Source: Streptomyces thermodiastaticus (GTDB lineage Bacteria > Actinomycetota > Actinomycetes > Streptomycetales > Streptomycetaceae). From it: 64,000 nucleotides of DNA. Positions 28,484 to 42,120 of this stretch are shown here, one piece after another (positions within the stretch are counted from its first letter, which is position 1; the number at the start of each line of letters is the position of its first letter). The position numbers were made by a program, and so were the translations under genes. Below the pieces are notes generated by a model, which ran no database searches, was not told the origin of the DNA, and saw only the letters and a list, made by a program, of their open reading frames with translations. The DNA lies in contig NZ_BNBV01000023.1 in the NCBI RefSeq assembly GCF_014656135.1, positions 35,967 to 99,966 of the forward strand, in the 5' to 3' direction.

Positions 28484-29614
28484 CCACCTCCACCAGGGGA
28501 GCTGCACGGGTTCCCGCCGTACTCGTCCTGGAGGACGGCCGGATCTTCCGGGGCCGCGCCTACGGGGCCGTGGGGGAGACGTTCGGCGAGGCCGTGTTCT
28601 CCACCGGCATGACCGGCTACCAGGAGACCCTCACCGACCCCTCCTACCACCGCCAGGTCGTCGTGATGACGGCCCCGCACATCGGCAACACCGGCGTCAA
28701 CGACGAGGACCCCGAGTCGCGGCGCATCTGGGTCGCCGGCTTCGTCGTGCGCGACCCCGCACGCGTGCCCTCCAGCTGGCGCGCCAAGCGCACCCTCGAC
28801 GAGGAGCTCGCCGCCCAGGGCGTCGTCGGAATCAGCGGCATCGACACCCGCGCCCTCACCCGCCACCTGCGCGAACGCGGCGCGATGCGGGTCGGCATCT
28901 TCTCCGGGGACGCCGTCCGGGACGACGCCACGCTGCTCGCGCGGGTCGCCGAGGCCCCCGGGATGCTCGGCGCCGACCTGTCCGCCGAGGTCGCCACCCG
29001 GGAGCCGTACGTCGTCCCGGCGATCGGCGAGAAGAAGTTCACCGTCGCCGCCGTCGACCTCGGCATCAAGGGCATGACCCCGCACCGCATGGCCGAGCGC
29101 GGCATCGAGGTGCACGTCCTGCCCGCCGACGCCACCCTGGAGGACGTCTACGCCGTCCGACCCGACGGCGTGTTCTTCTCCAACGGCCCCGGCGACCCGG
29201 CCACCGCCGACCACGCGGTGGCCGTGATGCGGGGCGTCCTGGAGCGCGGCACACCGCTGTTCGGCATCTGCTTCGGCAACCAGATCCTCGGCCGCGCCCT
29301 CGGCTTCGGCACCTACAAGCTGAAGTACGGCCACCGCGGCATCAACCAGCCCGTGCGGGACCGCACGACCGGCAAGGTCGAGGTCACCGCGCACAACCAC
29401 GGCTTCGCCGTGGACGCCCCGACCGACCGGATCTCCGACACCCCCTACGGCCGGGTCGAGGTCAGCCACGTCTGCCTGAACGACGACGTGGTGGAGGGCC
29501 TCCGGCTGCTCGACAAGCCGGCCTTCAGCGTCCAGTACCACCCCGAAGCGGCCGCCGGCCCGCACGACGCCGCCTACCTGTTCGACCGCTTCGTCTCCCT
29601 GATGGAGGGCCAGC

Positions 29615-29622
<8 letters not shown>
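28480..29622 (+). CDS. carA: carbamoyl phosphate synthase small subunit
   Basis: Glutaminase subunit that supplies ammonia to CarB. The 380-residue protein has an N-terminal CPSase domain (GETFGEAVFSTGMTGYQETL) and a class I glutamine amidotransferase domain with the nucleophile C264 in FGICFGNQ and the His-Glu pair in YHPEAAAGPHD. It overlaps the PH-domain gene by four bases and carB by eight. Confidence 0.97.
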
Positions 29623-32923
<3,301 letters not shown>

Positions 32924-32928
32924 CACCC

Positions 32929-32964
32929 GACGAGGGGGACACCACGAGCGGTGTCCCCCTCGTC
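32929..32964 (+). terminator. hairpin between carB and pyrD
   Basis: A perfect 15-bp inverted repeat (32929-32943 with 32950-32964) with a 6-base loop begins six bases after the carB stop and ends 30 bases before pyrD. It may reduce read-through into pyrD-pyrF or mark the operon end. Confidence 0.75.
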
Positions 32965-32994
32965 ATGAGGACCCCGAGGACTGACTTCCCCGAG

Positions 32995-34100
<1,106 letters not shown>

Positions 34101-34104
<4 letters not shown>

Positions 34105-34946
34105 GCCGTCCGGAGCCCTTCGGCGCCCGGCTGCGCCGCGCCATGGACGAGCGCGGGCCGCTGTGCGTCGGCATCGACCCGCACGCCGCCCTGCTCGCCG
34201 AGTGGGGCCTGAACGACGACGCGGACGGCCTGGAGCGCTTCAGCCGCACCGTCGTGGAGGCGGTGGCCGACCGGGTCGCCGTCCTCAAGCCGCAGAGCGC
34301 CTTCTTCGAACGGTTCGGCTCACGGGGCGTGGCCGTGCTGGAGCGCACCGTGCGCGAGGCACGTCAGGCCGGGGCGCTGGTGGTCATGGACGCCAAGCGC
34401 GGCGACATCGGCTCCACCATGGCCGCCTACGCCGAGTCCTTCCTGCGCCCCGGCGCGCCGCTGTTCTCCGACGCGCTGACCGTCTCGCCCTACCTCGGCT
34501 ACGGCTCGCTGAAGCCCGCCGTGGAGCTGGCGCGGGAGCACGGCGCGGGCCTGTTCGTGCTGGCGCTGACCTCCAACCCGGAGGGCGCCGAGGTGCAGCG
34601 CGCCGTGCGCGCCGACGGCCGCACCGTCGGCGCCGGCGTCCTCGCCCACCTGGCCGCCGAGAACGCCGGCGAGCAGCCGCTCGGCTCCTTCGGCGCCGTG
34701 GTGGGGGCCACGCTCGGCGACCTGTCCTCCTACGACCTGGACATAGGCGGGCCGCTGCTCGCGCCCGGGATCGGCGCCCAGGGCGCGCGGGCGGCGGACC
34801 TCCCGGCGGTCTTCGGCGCCGCGCTGCGCAACGTCGTGCCGAACGTCAGCCGGGGTGTTCTTCGTCACGGTCCCGGCGTCGCCGGACTGCGGGACGCGGC
34901 CCTGAGGTACGCGGACGAGATCCGCGCGGCCGTGGCGTCCGGCTGA
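34101..34946 (+). CDS. pyrF: orotidine 5'-phosphate decarboxylase (type 2)
   Basis: Final step of UMP synthesis, decarboxylating OMP. The 281-residue protein is the longer actinobacterial type, with the catalytic motif VMDAKRGDIGST and a C-terminal phosphate-binding region (LLAPGIGAQGA). It overlaps pyrD by four bases and completes the UMP pathway in this window. Confidence 0.95.
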
Positions 34947-35062
34947 GCATCGAGGAGCGGTCCGAGGTGCTCCGGAGTCCGGATACCTTTTCAAATACAG
35001 GGCGATATGTCCCGAATGTCCGGCCATGGCTGAGGCTGACCAGGACTTTTCCGCTGTTCTCG

Positions 35063-35091
35063 CTGACTCCGGCGCCCTCGACCGCTAGTCT
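35063..35091 (+). promoter_or_regulatory. candidate sIHF promoter
   Basis: CTGACT (35063-35068) and TAGTCT (35086-35091) are separated by 17 bases and lie about 140 bases upstream of the sIHF start. The 287-base gap after pyrF otherwise holds short hairpins such as CGAGC/GCTCG near 35142. Confidence 0.5.
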
Positions 35092-35233
35092 CCGTCGAGT
35101 GGGGACGCCTCCCAGGCCCCGCAAGCCATGGGGGAGGACGGGCGAGCGTGTTGCTCGTGGCTCCCCAGGTGTGGGGCTACTAGGTTCCTCACCGGTCCGT
35201 ATCCGACAGTTCGACATCCGAGGTGACGTAGGC

Positions 35234-35557
35234 GTGGCTCTTCCGCCCCTTACCCCTGAACAGCGCGCAGCCGCGCTCGAAAAGGCCGCCGCGGCTCGCC
35301 GGGAGCGGGCCGAGGTCAAGAATCGACTCAAGCACTCCGGCGCCTCCCTGCACGAGGTCATCAAGCAGGGCCAGGAGAACGACGTCATCGGCAAGATGAA
35401 GGTGTCCGCCCTTCTCGAGTCCCTGCCGGGCGTGGGCAAGGTCCGCGCCAAGCAGATCATGGAGCGGCTCGGCATCTCCGAGAGCCGTCGTGTGCGCGGC
35501 CTCGGCTCCAACCAGATCGCTTCCCTGGAGCGCGAGTTCGGCGGCACCGGTTCCTGA
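35234..35557 (+). CDS. actinobacterial integration host factor (sIHF/mIHF)
   Basis: Nucleoid-associated DNA-binding protein of 107 residues, the same length as Streptomyces sIHF, unrelated in sequence to enterobacterial IHF. The N-terminal helix (PEQRAAALEKAAAARRERAE) is followed by a helix-two-turn-helix-like DNA-binding part (LLESLPGVGKVRAKQIMERLGI). Known roles in Streptomyces are nucleoid structure, sporulation and secondary metabolism. The GTG start has AGGTGACG upstream. Confidence 0.96.
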   Translation: MALPPLTPEQRAAALEKAAAARRERAEVKNRLKHSGASLHEVIKQGQENDVIGKMKVSALLESLPGVGKVRAKQIMERLGISESRRVRGLGSNQIASLEREFGGTGS

Positions 35558-35612
35558 GCCCGGCAGGCCGCTCGGCCCGCCCTCCGGGCGGACGACGCGA
35601 CGTTCCGGACAT

Positions 35613-35644
35613 GGGGTGCCCGGCCCTCGAGTGCCGGGCACCCC
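35613..35644 (+). terminator. sIHF terminator
   Basis: An 11-bp perfect stem (GGGGTGCCCGG / CCGGGCACCCC) with a 10-base loop lies between sIHF and gmk and overlaps the region where the gmk -35 should be. Confidence 0.75.
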
Positions 35645-35655
35645 GGGACAGCTGG

Positions 35656-35661
35656 AATAAT
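35656..35661 (+). promoter_or_regulatory. -10 box for gmk, suggesting a leaderless transcript
   Basis: AATAAT differs from TATAAT at one position and ends exactly 7 bases before the ATG at 35668. There is no ribosome site in between. Confidence 0.55.
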
Positions 35662-35667
35662 CGCTGC

Positions 35668-36261
35668 ATGGCTGGAACACCCCGGGGGGCGTCCCCCGTG
35701 CCCCCGGACGCACGTCCGCGACTGACCGTGCTCTCCGGCCCCTCCGGGGTCGGCAAGAGCACGGTCGTCGCCCACATGCGCAAGGAACACCCCGAGGTCT
35801 GGATCTCGGTGTCCGCGACGACCCGCAAGCCCCGCCCCGGCGAGGAACACGGCGTCCATTACTTCTTCGTCACCGACGAGGAGATGGACAAGATGATCGC
35901 CAACGGGGAGTTGCTGGAGTGGGCCAAGTTCGCCGGCAACCGCTACGGCACCCCGCGAGCGGCCGTCCTTGAACACCTCGAGGCCGGCGTGCCGGTGCTG
36001 CTGGAGATCGACCTCCAGGGTGCTCGCCAGGTGCGCGAGTCGATGCCGGAGAGCCGGCTCGTCTTCCTGGCCCCGCCGTCCTGGGACGAGCTGGTCCGCC
36101 GGCTCACCGGGCGGGGGACCGAGCCCCCCGAGGTCATCGAACGCCGGCTGGAGGCGGCCCGCACCGAGCTGGCGGCCGAGCCCGAGTTCGACCAGACCCT
36201 CGTCAACACCTCCGTCGAGGACGTGGCGCGCGAGCTGCTAGCCTTGATGGGTGTTGCGTGA
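35668..36261 (+). CDS. gmk: guanylate kinase
   Basis: Phosphorylates GMP to GDP with ATP. The 197-residue protein has the P-loop GPSGVGKST near residue 24, the GMP-binding SVSATTRKPRPGEEHGVHY and the lid region RRLTGRGTEPPEVIERRL. ATG 35668 is preferred because a -10 box sits seven bases upstream; no Shine-Dalgarno sequence is visible, pointing to leaderless translation. Confidence 0.95.
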   Translation: MAGTPRGASPVPPDARPRLTVLSGPSGVGKSTVVAHMRKEHPEVWISVSATTRKPRPGEEHGVHYFFVTDEEMDKMIANGELLEWAKFAGNRYGTPRAAVLEHLEAGVPVLLEIDLQGARQVRESMPESRLVFLAPPSWDELVRRLTGRGTEPPEVIERRLEAARTELAAEPEFDQTLVNTSVEDVARELLALMGVA

Positions 36262-36332
36262 TCGTGACGGTCGCCGTGACGGCCCCGCCGACCACACCGA
36301 CTGATTTTTTCCCATCCATCGGAAGGTAGAGC

Positions 36333-36605
36333 GTGTCCTCTTCCATCTCCGCGCCCGAGGGCATCATCAACCCGCCGATCGACGAGCTTCTCGAGGCCAC
36401 CGACTCGAAGTACAGCCTCGTGATCTACGCGGCCAAGCGCGCCCGTCAGATCAACGCGTACTACTCGCAGCTCGGCGAGGGCCTCCTGGAGTACGTCGGT
36501 CCGCTCGTCGACACCCACGTCCACGAGAAGCCGCTGTCCATCGCCCTGCGTGAGATCAACGCCGGTCTGCTGACGTCCGAGTCCGTCGAGGGCTCCGGCC
36601 AGTGA
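36333..36605 (+). CDS. rpoZ: RNA polymerase omega subunit
   Basis: Small RNA polymerase subunit that wraps the beta' C-terminus and helps assembly. The 90-residue protein has the omega signature PPIDELLEATDSKYSLVIYA and AAKRARQINAY. GGAAGG precedes the GTG start. It lies 71 bases after gmk, the usual neighbour. Confidence 0.96.
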   Translation: MSSSISAPEGIINPPIDELLEATDSKYSLVIYAAKRARQINAYYSQLGEGLLEYVGPLVDTHVHEKPLSIALREINAGLLTSESVEGSGQ

Positions 36606-36678
36606 GCTGCTGAGGACGCGTCGGCGCGCCCGAGGCGTCCCACGCCGGTCGTACCGGCAGACCGCCAGAAGGTTCCAT

Positions 36679-36713
36679 CCACAGGCCCGGCATCACGACT
36701 GCCGGGCCTGTGG
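36679..36713 (+). terminator. rpoZ terminator
   Basis: A perfect 14-bp stem (CCACAGGCCCGGCA / TGCCGGGCCTGTGG) with a 7-base loop starts about 75 bases after the rpoZ stop. Confidence 0.85.
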
Positions 36714-36771
36714 TGTGTCATAGAAGGCGTGCGCCGCACCGGGCGCACCCGGGCCGCATCGGGGAGTGACG

Positions 36772-37977
36772 GTGGACAAGCCGAAGGTCGTTCTGGGAGT
36801 GAGCGGCGGCATCGCCGCGTACAAGGCGTGCGAGCTGCTGCGCCGGCTGACCGAGTCCGGGCACGACGTACGGGTCGTCCCCACGGCCTCCGCGCTGCGC
36901 TTCGTCGGCGCCGCCACCTGGTCCGCCCTGTCCGGCCACCCCGTCGCCACCGAGGTCTGGGACGACGTCCACGAGGTCCCGCACGTCCGCATCGGCCAGC
37001 AGGCCGACCTGGTGGTCGTGGCCCCCGCCACGGCCGACATGCTCGCCAAGGCCGCGCACGGCCTCGCCGACGACCTGCTGACCAACACCCTGCTCACCGC
37101 CCGCTGCCCGGTGGTCTTCGCCCCGGCCATGCACACCGAGATGTGGGAGCACCCGGCCACCCAGGAGAACGTGGCGACGCTGCGCCGCCGCGGCGCCGTC
37201 GTCCTCGAACCGGCCGTCGGCCGCCTCACCGGCGCCGACAGCGGCAAGGGCCGCCTGCCCGACCCGGCAGAGATCTTCGAGGCCTGCCGCCGCGTCCTGG
37301 CCCGCGGCGTCCGCGAGCCCGACCTGGCCGGCCGGCACGTCGTGGTCAGCGCCGGCGGCACCCGGGAACCCCTCGACCCGGTCCGCTTCCTCGGCAACCG
37401 CTCCTCCGGCAAACAGGGCTACGCCCTGGCGCGCACCGCGGCGGCCCGCGGCGCCCGCGTCACCCTGGTCGCCGCGAACACCTCCCACCTGCCCGACCCG
37501 GCGGGCGTCGACGTCGTCCCGGTCGGCACGGCCGTCCAGCTGCGGGAAGCGGTGCTCAAGGCCGCCGCCGACGCCGACGCGGTCGTCATGGCCGCCGCCG
37601 TCGCCGACTTCCGGCCCGCTGCCTACGCCACCGGGAAGATCAAGAAGAAGGACGGCCAGGACCCCGAGCCCGTCGTGCTGGTGCGCAACCCGGACGTGCT
37701 GGCCGAGATGTCGGCCGACCGGGTGCGGCCCGGGCAGGTGATCGTCGGCTTCGCCGCCGAGACCGACGACGTCCTGGCCAACGGCCGCGCCAAGCTCGCC
37801 CGCAAGGGCTGCGACCTGCTGGTGGTCAACGAGGTCGGGGAGCGCAAGACCTTCGGCTTCGAGGACACCGAGGCCGTCGTCCTGGCCGCCGACGGCACCG
37901 AGACCCCGGTCCCGCACGGGCCGAAGGAAGCCCTGGCCGACACCGTGTGGGACCTGGTCGCCGCGCGACTGAGCTGA
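36772..37977 (+). CDS. coaBC: bifunctional phosphopantothenoylcysteine decarboxylase/synthetase
   Basis: Two steps of coenzyme A synthesis: CoaB joins cysteine to phosphopantothenate using CTP, CoaC decarboxylates the product with FMN. In 401 residues, the CoaC half comes first (VVLGVSGGIAAYKACELLRR, PAMHTEMWEHPATQ) and the CoaB half second (VSAGGTREPLDPVRFLGN, NRSSGKQGYALA, KIKKK for CTP). GGGGAG lies 5-6 bases before GTG 36772; another in-frame GTG at 36766 is too close to that site. Confidence 0.95.
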   Translation: MDKPKVVLGVSGGIAAYKACELLRRLTESGHDVRVVPTASALRFVGAATWSALSGHPVATEVWDDVHEVPHVRIGQQADLVVVAPATADMLAKAAHGLADDLLTNTLLTARCPVVFAPAMHTEMWEHPATQENVATLRRRGAVVLEPAVGRLTGADSGKGRLPDPAEIFEACRRVLARGVREPDLAGRHVVVSAGGTREPLDPVRFLGNRSSGKQGYALARTAAARGARVTLVAANTSHLPDPAGVDVVPVGTAVQLREAVLKAAADADAVVMAAAVADFRPAAYATGKIKKKDGQDPEPVVLVRNPDVLAEMSADRVRPGQVIVGFAAETDDVLANGRAKLARKGCDLLVVNEVGERKTFGFEDTEAVVLAADGTETPVPHGPKEALADTVWDLVAARLS

Positions 37978-38203
37978 CCTCGTGCCCGGTCCGAGGATCA
38001 CTCGGGCGGCTCGTCGAGAGGTGTTCATGACCGGCGGGCATCGGGCAGAATGCCCGTGCCGCAGGTCACAGCGCTCCCGAGAGGCGAGACAGGTGGGCCC
38101 GTGGCAGAAGTCGACCGATAAACTGTCCACGGCCGGCGCCGGGTGCAGCCCCGTGCCGACCGTCAATGATCAGCCAGCAGCCGCTGCAACCCCAGGGAGC
38201 GTT

Positions 38204-39412
38204 GTGTCCCGTCGCCTGTTCACCTCGGAGTCCGTGACCGAGGGTCACCCCGACAAGATCGCTGACCAGATCAGCGACACCATTCTCGACGCGCTTCTGC
38301 GTGAGGACCCCACGTCGCGGGTCGCCGTGGAGACGCTGATCACCACCGGTCTGGTGCACGTGGCCGGCGAGGTCACGACCAAGGCCTACGCGGACATCGC
38401 GACCCTGGTCCGCAACAAGATCCTCGAGATCGGCTACGACTCCTCCAAGAAGGGTTTCGACGGCGCCTCCTGCGGCGTGTCCGTGTCCATCGGCGCGCAG
38501 TCCCCGGACATCGCGCAGGGCGTGGACGCGGCCTACGAGGCCCGGGTCGAGGGCGACGACGACGAACTGGACCGGCAGGGCGCCGGCGACCAGGGCCTGA
38601 TGTTCGGCTACGCCTCGGACGAGACGCCCACCCTGATGCCGCTGCCGATCTTCCTGGCGCACCGGCTCGCCAAGCGGCTGTCGGACGTGCGCAAGAACGG
38701 CACGATCCCCTACCTGCGCCCGGACGGCAAGACCCAGGTCACCATCGAGTACGACGGCGACAAGGCGGTCCGCCTCGACACCGTCGTCGTCTCCTCGCAG
38801 CACGCCAGCGACATCGACCTGGACTCGCTGCTGGCCCCCGACATCCGCGAGTTCGTCGTCGAGCCCGAGCTCAAGGCCCTGGTCGACGAGGGCATCAAGC
38901 TGGACACGGACGACTACCGCCTGCTGGTCAACCCCACCGGCCGGTTCGAGATCGGCGGCCCGATGGGCGACGCGGGCCTGACCGGCCGCAAGATCATCAT
39001 CGACACCTACGGCGGCATGGCCCGCCACGGCGGCGGCGCCTTCTCCGGCAAGGACCCCTCCAAGGTGGACCGCTCCGCCGCCTACGCCATGCGCTGGGTC
39101 GCCAAGAACGTCGTCGCCGCGGGCCTGGCCTCCCGCTGCGAGGTCCAGGTCGCCTACGCCATCGGCAAGGCCGAGCCGGTCGGCCTGTTCGTCGAGACCT
39201 TCGGCACCGCCAAGGTCGACCACGAGAAGATCGAGCAGGCCATCGACGAGGTCTTCGACCTCCGCCCGGCCGCCATCATCCGCGACCTCGACCTGCTCCG
39301 CCCGATCTACGCCCAGACCGCCGCCTACGGCCACTTCGGCCGTGAGCTGCCCGACTTCACCTGGGAGCGCACCGACCGCGTGGACGCGCTGCGCAAGGCC
39401 GCGGGCCTGTAG
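38204..39412 (+). CDS. metK: S-adenosylmethionine synthetase
   Basis: Makes SAM from methionine and ATP. The 402-residue protein has the ATP motif TEGHPDKIADQISD, GAGDQGLMFGYA, and the P-loop-like GGGAFSGKDPSKVDRS. AGGGAG precedes the GTG start. A TAAACT -10-like box lies at about 38119-38124. In Streptomyces, SAM level also influences antibiotic production and sporulation, so this gene links to development. Confidence 0.97.
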   Translation: MSRRLFTSESVTEGHPDKIADQISDTILDALLREDPTSRVAVETLITTGLVHVAGEVTTKAYADIATLVRNKILEIGYDSSKKGFDGASCGVSVSIGAQSPDIAQGVDAAYEARVEGDDDELDRQGAGDQGLMFGYASDETPTLMPLPIFLAHRLAKRLSDVRKNGTIPYLRPDGKTQVTIEYDGDKAVRLDTVVVSSQHASDIDLDSLLAPDIREFVVEPELKALVDEGIKLDTDDYRLLVNPTGRFEIGGPMGDAGLTGRKIIIDTYGGMARHGGGAFSGKDPSKVDRSAAYAMRWVAKNVVAAGLASRCEVQVAYAIGKAEPVGLFVETFGTAKVDHEKIEQAIDEVFDLRPAAIIRDLDLLRPIYAQTAAYGHFGRELPDFTWERTDRVDALRKAAGL

Positions 39413-39437
39413 GCAGCAGCCCGACCGACCGTCACCG

Positions 39438-39466
39438 GGCCCGGCTCCGCGTTGCGGGGCCGGGCC
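39438..39466 (+). terminator. metK terminator
   Basis: A 13-bp stem (GGCCCGGCTCCGC with GCGGGGCCGGGCC, one G:U pair) and a 3-base loop start 26 bases after the metK stop. Confidence 0.8.
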
Positions 39467-39563
39467 TGTGTGCGATGACCCGGGCGGGCCCGGGGAAGAA
39501 GAGTCCCGAACGGCGGTGCCGGATCCCGGCCGCGTGTCAGTGCCGTTTGGTAAGAAGGCAAGC

Positions 39564-41705
39564 GTGAGCAGCGAGAACAAAGCGGGCAACGGCGCGGGGG
39601 CGCCGCCGGAGCAGCTCGCGCTCATCCGGGAGAGCGTGCGCAAGGCGAAGGCGCCCCGTGCCAAGCCGCGCACCTGGCGGGGTGCGGCGCTGGCCGAGCG
39701 GCTGCCCGTCGCGCGGGTGCTCGTCGACAAGGGCGTGCTCCATCTCGACCGGTACTTCGACTACGCCGTGCCCGCGGACCTGGACGCCGACGCCCAGCCC
39801 GGCGTGCGCGTGCGGGTGCGCTTCGGGGCCGGGCGGCACCGGGTGCGCGAGGGTCGCCGTGAGGGCGGGGGGCTCGTCGACGGGTTCCTGATCGAGCGGC
39901 TGGCCGAGTCGGACTACTCCGGGCCGCTGGCCGCGCTCGCCCAGGTCGTCTCGCCGGAACCCGTGCTCAGCGAGGAGCTGCTCCGGCTGGCCAGGGCGGT
40001 CGCCGACCGGTACGCGGGCAGCGTCGCCGACGTGCTGCAGCTCGCCGTGCCGCCGCGCAGCGCCCGGGCCGAGCAGCAGCCGTCGCCTCCCTTGCTGCCT
40101 CCGCCGCCCGGCCCGGACCCGGGCTCCTGGTCCCGGTACGAGCACGGCAGCTCCTTCATCGCCGCGCTGGTCTCCGGGGGCACTCCCCGGGCCGTGTGGA
40201 ACGCGCTGCCCGGCCCCGGGTGGAGCGGGGAACTGGCCGTCGCCGTCGCCGCGACCCTCGCCTCCGGCCGCGGCGCGCTCGTCGTCGTGCCCGACGGACG
40301 GGCCGCGGCCCGGGTGGACGCCGCGCTCACCGCGCTCCTCGGCGAGGGCCGGCATGTGCTGCTCACCGCGGACGCGGGCCCCGAGCGGCGGTACCGGCAG
40401 TGGCTCGCGGTGCGCCGGGGCTCGGTGCGTGCCGTCGTCGGCACCCGGGCCGCGATGTTCGCGCCGGTGCGCGACCTGGGACTGGTCGCCGTCTGGGACG
40501 ACGGGGACGACAGCCTCGGCGAGCAGCACGCCCCCCAGCCGCACGCCCGGGACGTGCTGCTGCTGCGGGCCGCGCAGGACAAGTGCGCGTTTCTGCTCGG
40601 CGGCCGGAGCTGCACCGTGGAGGCCGCGCAGCTCGTCGACAGCGGCTGGGCCCGGCCCCTGGTGGCGCACCGGGAAGAGGTCCGGCGGGCTGCTCCTGTG
40701 GTGCGCACCGTCGGCGACGCCGATCTGGCGCGGGACGAGGCGGCCCGCGCGGCGCGGCTGCCCTCGGCGGCCTGGCAGGTGGCCAGGGACGGGCTGCGGC
40801 ACGGTCCGGTGCTGGTCCAGGTGCCCCGGCGCGGCTATGTGCCGCGGATGGCGTGTGCCCAGTGCCGGGCTCCCGCTCGCTGCCGTCACTGCCAGGGGCC
40901 GCTGCAGGGGCAGGACGCGTCGGTGCTGCGCTGCGGCTGGTGCGGCCGGGAGGAGTCCGCGTGGCACTGCCCGGAGTGCGGCGCGTTCCGGCTGCGCGCC
41001 CAGGTCGTCGGTGCCCGGCGTACCGCGGAGGAGCTGGGGCGGGCCTTCCCCGCGGTTCCGGTGCGCACCTCGGGACGTGAGCACGTCCTGGACACGGTGC
41101 CGGCGTCGCCCGCGCTGGTGGTGAGCACGCCCGGCGCCGAACCGGTCGCGGAGGGCGGGTACGCGGCGGCTCTGCTGCTGGACGGCTGGGCCATGCTGAG
41201 CCGGCCCGACCTGCGGGCGGGCGAGGACGCGCTGCGCCGCTGGATCGCGGCGGCCGCGCTGGTGCGGCCGCAGGCGGAGGGCGGCACGGTCGTCGTCGTG
41301 GCCGAGCCCACCCTGCGGCCCGTGCAGGCGCTGGTCCGCTGGGATCCGGTCGGCCACGCGATGCGCGAACTCGCCGAGCGGGCCGAACTCGGGTTCCCGC
41401 CGGTGTCCCGGATGGCGGCCGTGACCGGCCCGCCCACGGCGGTCGCGGAGTTCCTGCGCGCGGTCGAGCTGCCCGCCGAGGCGGAGGTGCTGGGGCCGGT
41501 GCCGCTGCCGGTCACCCCGCCCGGGCGGCCCCGGCGGCCGGGGGCGCCGCCGCCCGGGGAGCACTGGGAGCGCGCACTGGTCCGGGTGCCGCCGGGCCGC
41601 GGCTCCGCGCTCGCCGCCGCGCTGAAGACGGCGCAGGCGGCACGGATGGCGCGGGGGAGCGGCGAGCCGGTGTGGGTGCGGATCGACCCGCCGGACATCG
41701 GCTGA
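39564..41705 (+). CDS. priA: PriA-like primosomal protein N' lacking helicase motifs
   Basis: PriA reloads the replisome at broken or stalled forks. This 713-residue actinobacterial form keeps the N-terminal DNA-binding domain (RVLVDKGVLHLDRYFDYAVP) and the Cys-rich zinc region from C431 (CAQCRAPARCRHC, CGWCGRE, CPECGAFRLR). The helicase core has no recognisable Walker A at the expected place (SGRGALVVVPDGRAA) and the DEEH box is replaced by a run starting VWDDGDDS. Therefore it is probably not an active helicase and may serve as a structural restart factor. AGAAGG precedes the GTG start. Confidence 0.92.
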   Translation: MSSENKAGNGAGAPPEQLALIRESVRKAKAPRAKPRTWRGAALAERLPVARVLVDKGVLHLDRYFDYAVPADLDADAQPGVRVRVRFGAGRHRVREGRREGGGLVDGFLIERLAESDYSGPLAALAQVVSPEPVLSEELLRLARAVADRYAGSVADVLQLAVPPRSARAEQQPSPPLLPPPPGPDPGSWSRYEHGSSFIAALVSGGTPRAVWNALPGPGWSGELAVAVAATLASGRGALVVVPDGRAAARVDAALTALLGEGRHVLLTADAGPERRYRQWLAVRRGSVRAVVGTRAAMFAPVRDLGLVAVWDDGDDSLGEQHAPQPHARDVLLLRAAQDKCAFLLGGRSCTVEAAQLVDSGWARPLVAHREEVRRAAPVVRTVGDADLARDEAARAARLPSAAWQVARDGLRHGPVLVQVPRRGYVPRMACAQCRAPARCRHCQGPLQGQDASVLRCGWCGREESAWHCPECGAFRLRAQVVGARRTAEELGRAFPAVPVRTSGREHVLDTVPASPALVVSTPGAEPVAEGGYAAALLLDGWAMLSRPDLRAGEDALRRWIAAAALVRPQAEGGTVVVVAEPTLRPVQALVRWDPVGHAMRELAERAELGFPPVSRMAAVTGPPTAVAEFLRAVELPAEAEVLGPVPLPVTPPGRPRRPGAPPPGEHWERALVRVPPGRGSALAAALKTAQAARMARGSGEPVWVRIDPPDIG

Positions 41706-41725
41706 ACCCGCCGGACATCGGCCGA
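41686..41725 (+). repeat. 20-bp tandem duplication at the priA stop codon
   Basis: Bases 41686-41705 and 41706-41725 match at 19 of 20 positions (ACCCGCCGGACATCGGCTGA versus ...CCGA). The first copy ends with the priA TGA. A more degenerate third copy (GCCGGACGTCGGCCGA) follows near 41742. Confidence 0.9.
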
Positions 41726-42120
41726 CCCGCGCAGTCGCGCTGCCGGACGTCGGCCGAGCCGCCGGATCCGCCGGTTCCGGCGAGTGGTCCGTCAAGGGCG
41801 GTCCAGCGGGCACTGGTGCTGCGCCGGACGGTGGCTGCGCAGCGGCGGCCGTCCGCCGGGCCGCTGCGGCCAGGGACACGGACCGCTCCCGGCCGTCGGG
41901 TGGTCTGCCCGGTCTCCGTCCGTGGGCCCGTGGCCACCGGTGTACCGTCCGCCCCGCGCCGGACGTCGGCGCTCTTCCGGACGTGCCGGAAGAGCGCCGG
42001 GTGCGGGGCCGTGGGGGACCGAGGGCGGGGGTGTGCTCGTGCCGGACCGGGAGGAAGACGGCAAGGGAGGCGTCCGGTCGGGACGGCGGCGTAACCGCTG
42101 CCGGGCCGGGACCGAAGGTG
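41706..42120. other. intergenic region between convergent priA and HTH gene
   Basis: No supported gene. It holds the duplicated priA tail, GC-rich low-complexity sequence, and the hairpin at 41967-41999. Confidence 0.6.
41967..41999. terminator. bidirectional terminator between priA and the HTH gene
   Basis: A perfect 14-bp stem (CGGCGCTCTTCCGG / CCGGAAGAGCGCCG) with a 5-base loop lies between the convergent genes. Confidence 0.8.

Noticed and set aside
37978..38203. SAM riboswitch upstream of metK
   Set aside because: I looked for the conserved SAM-I/SAM-IV core elements and found no convincing match; only a TAAACT -10-like box and unremarkable hairpins are present.
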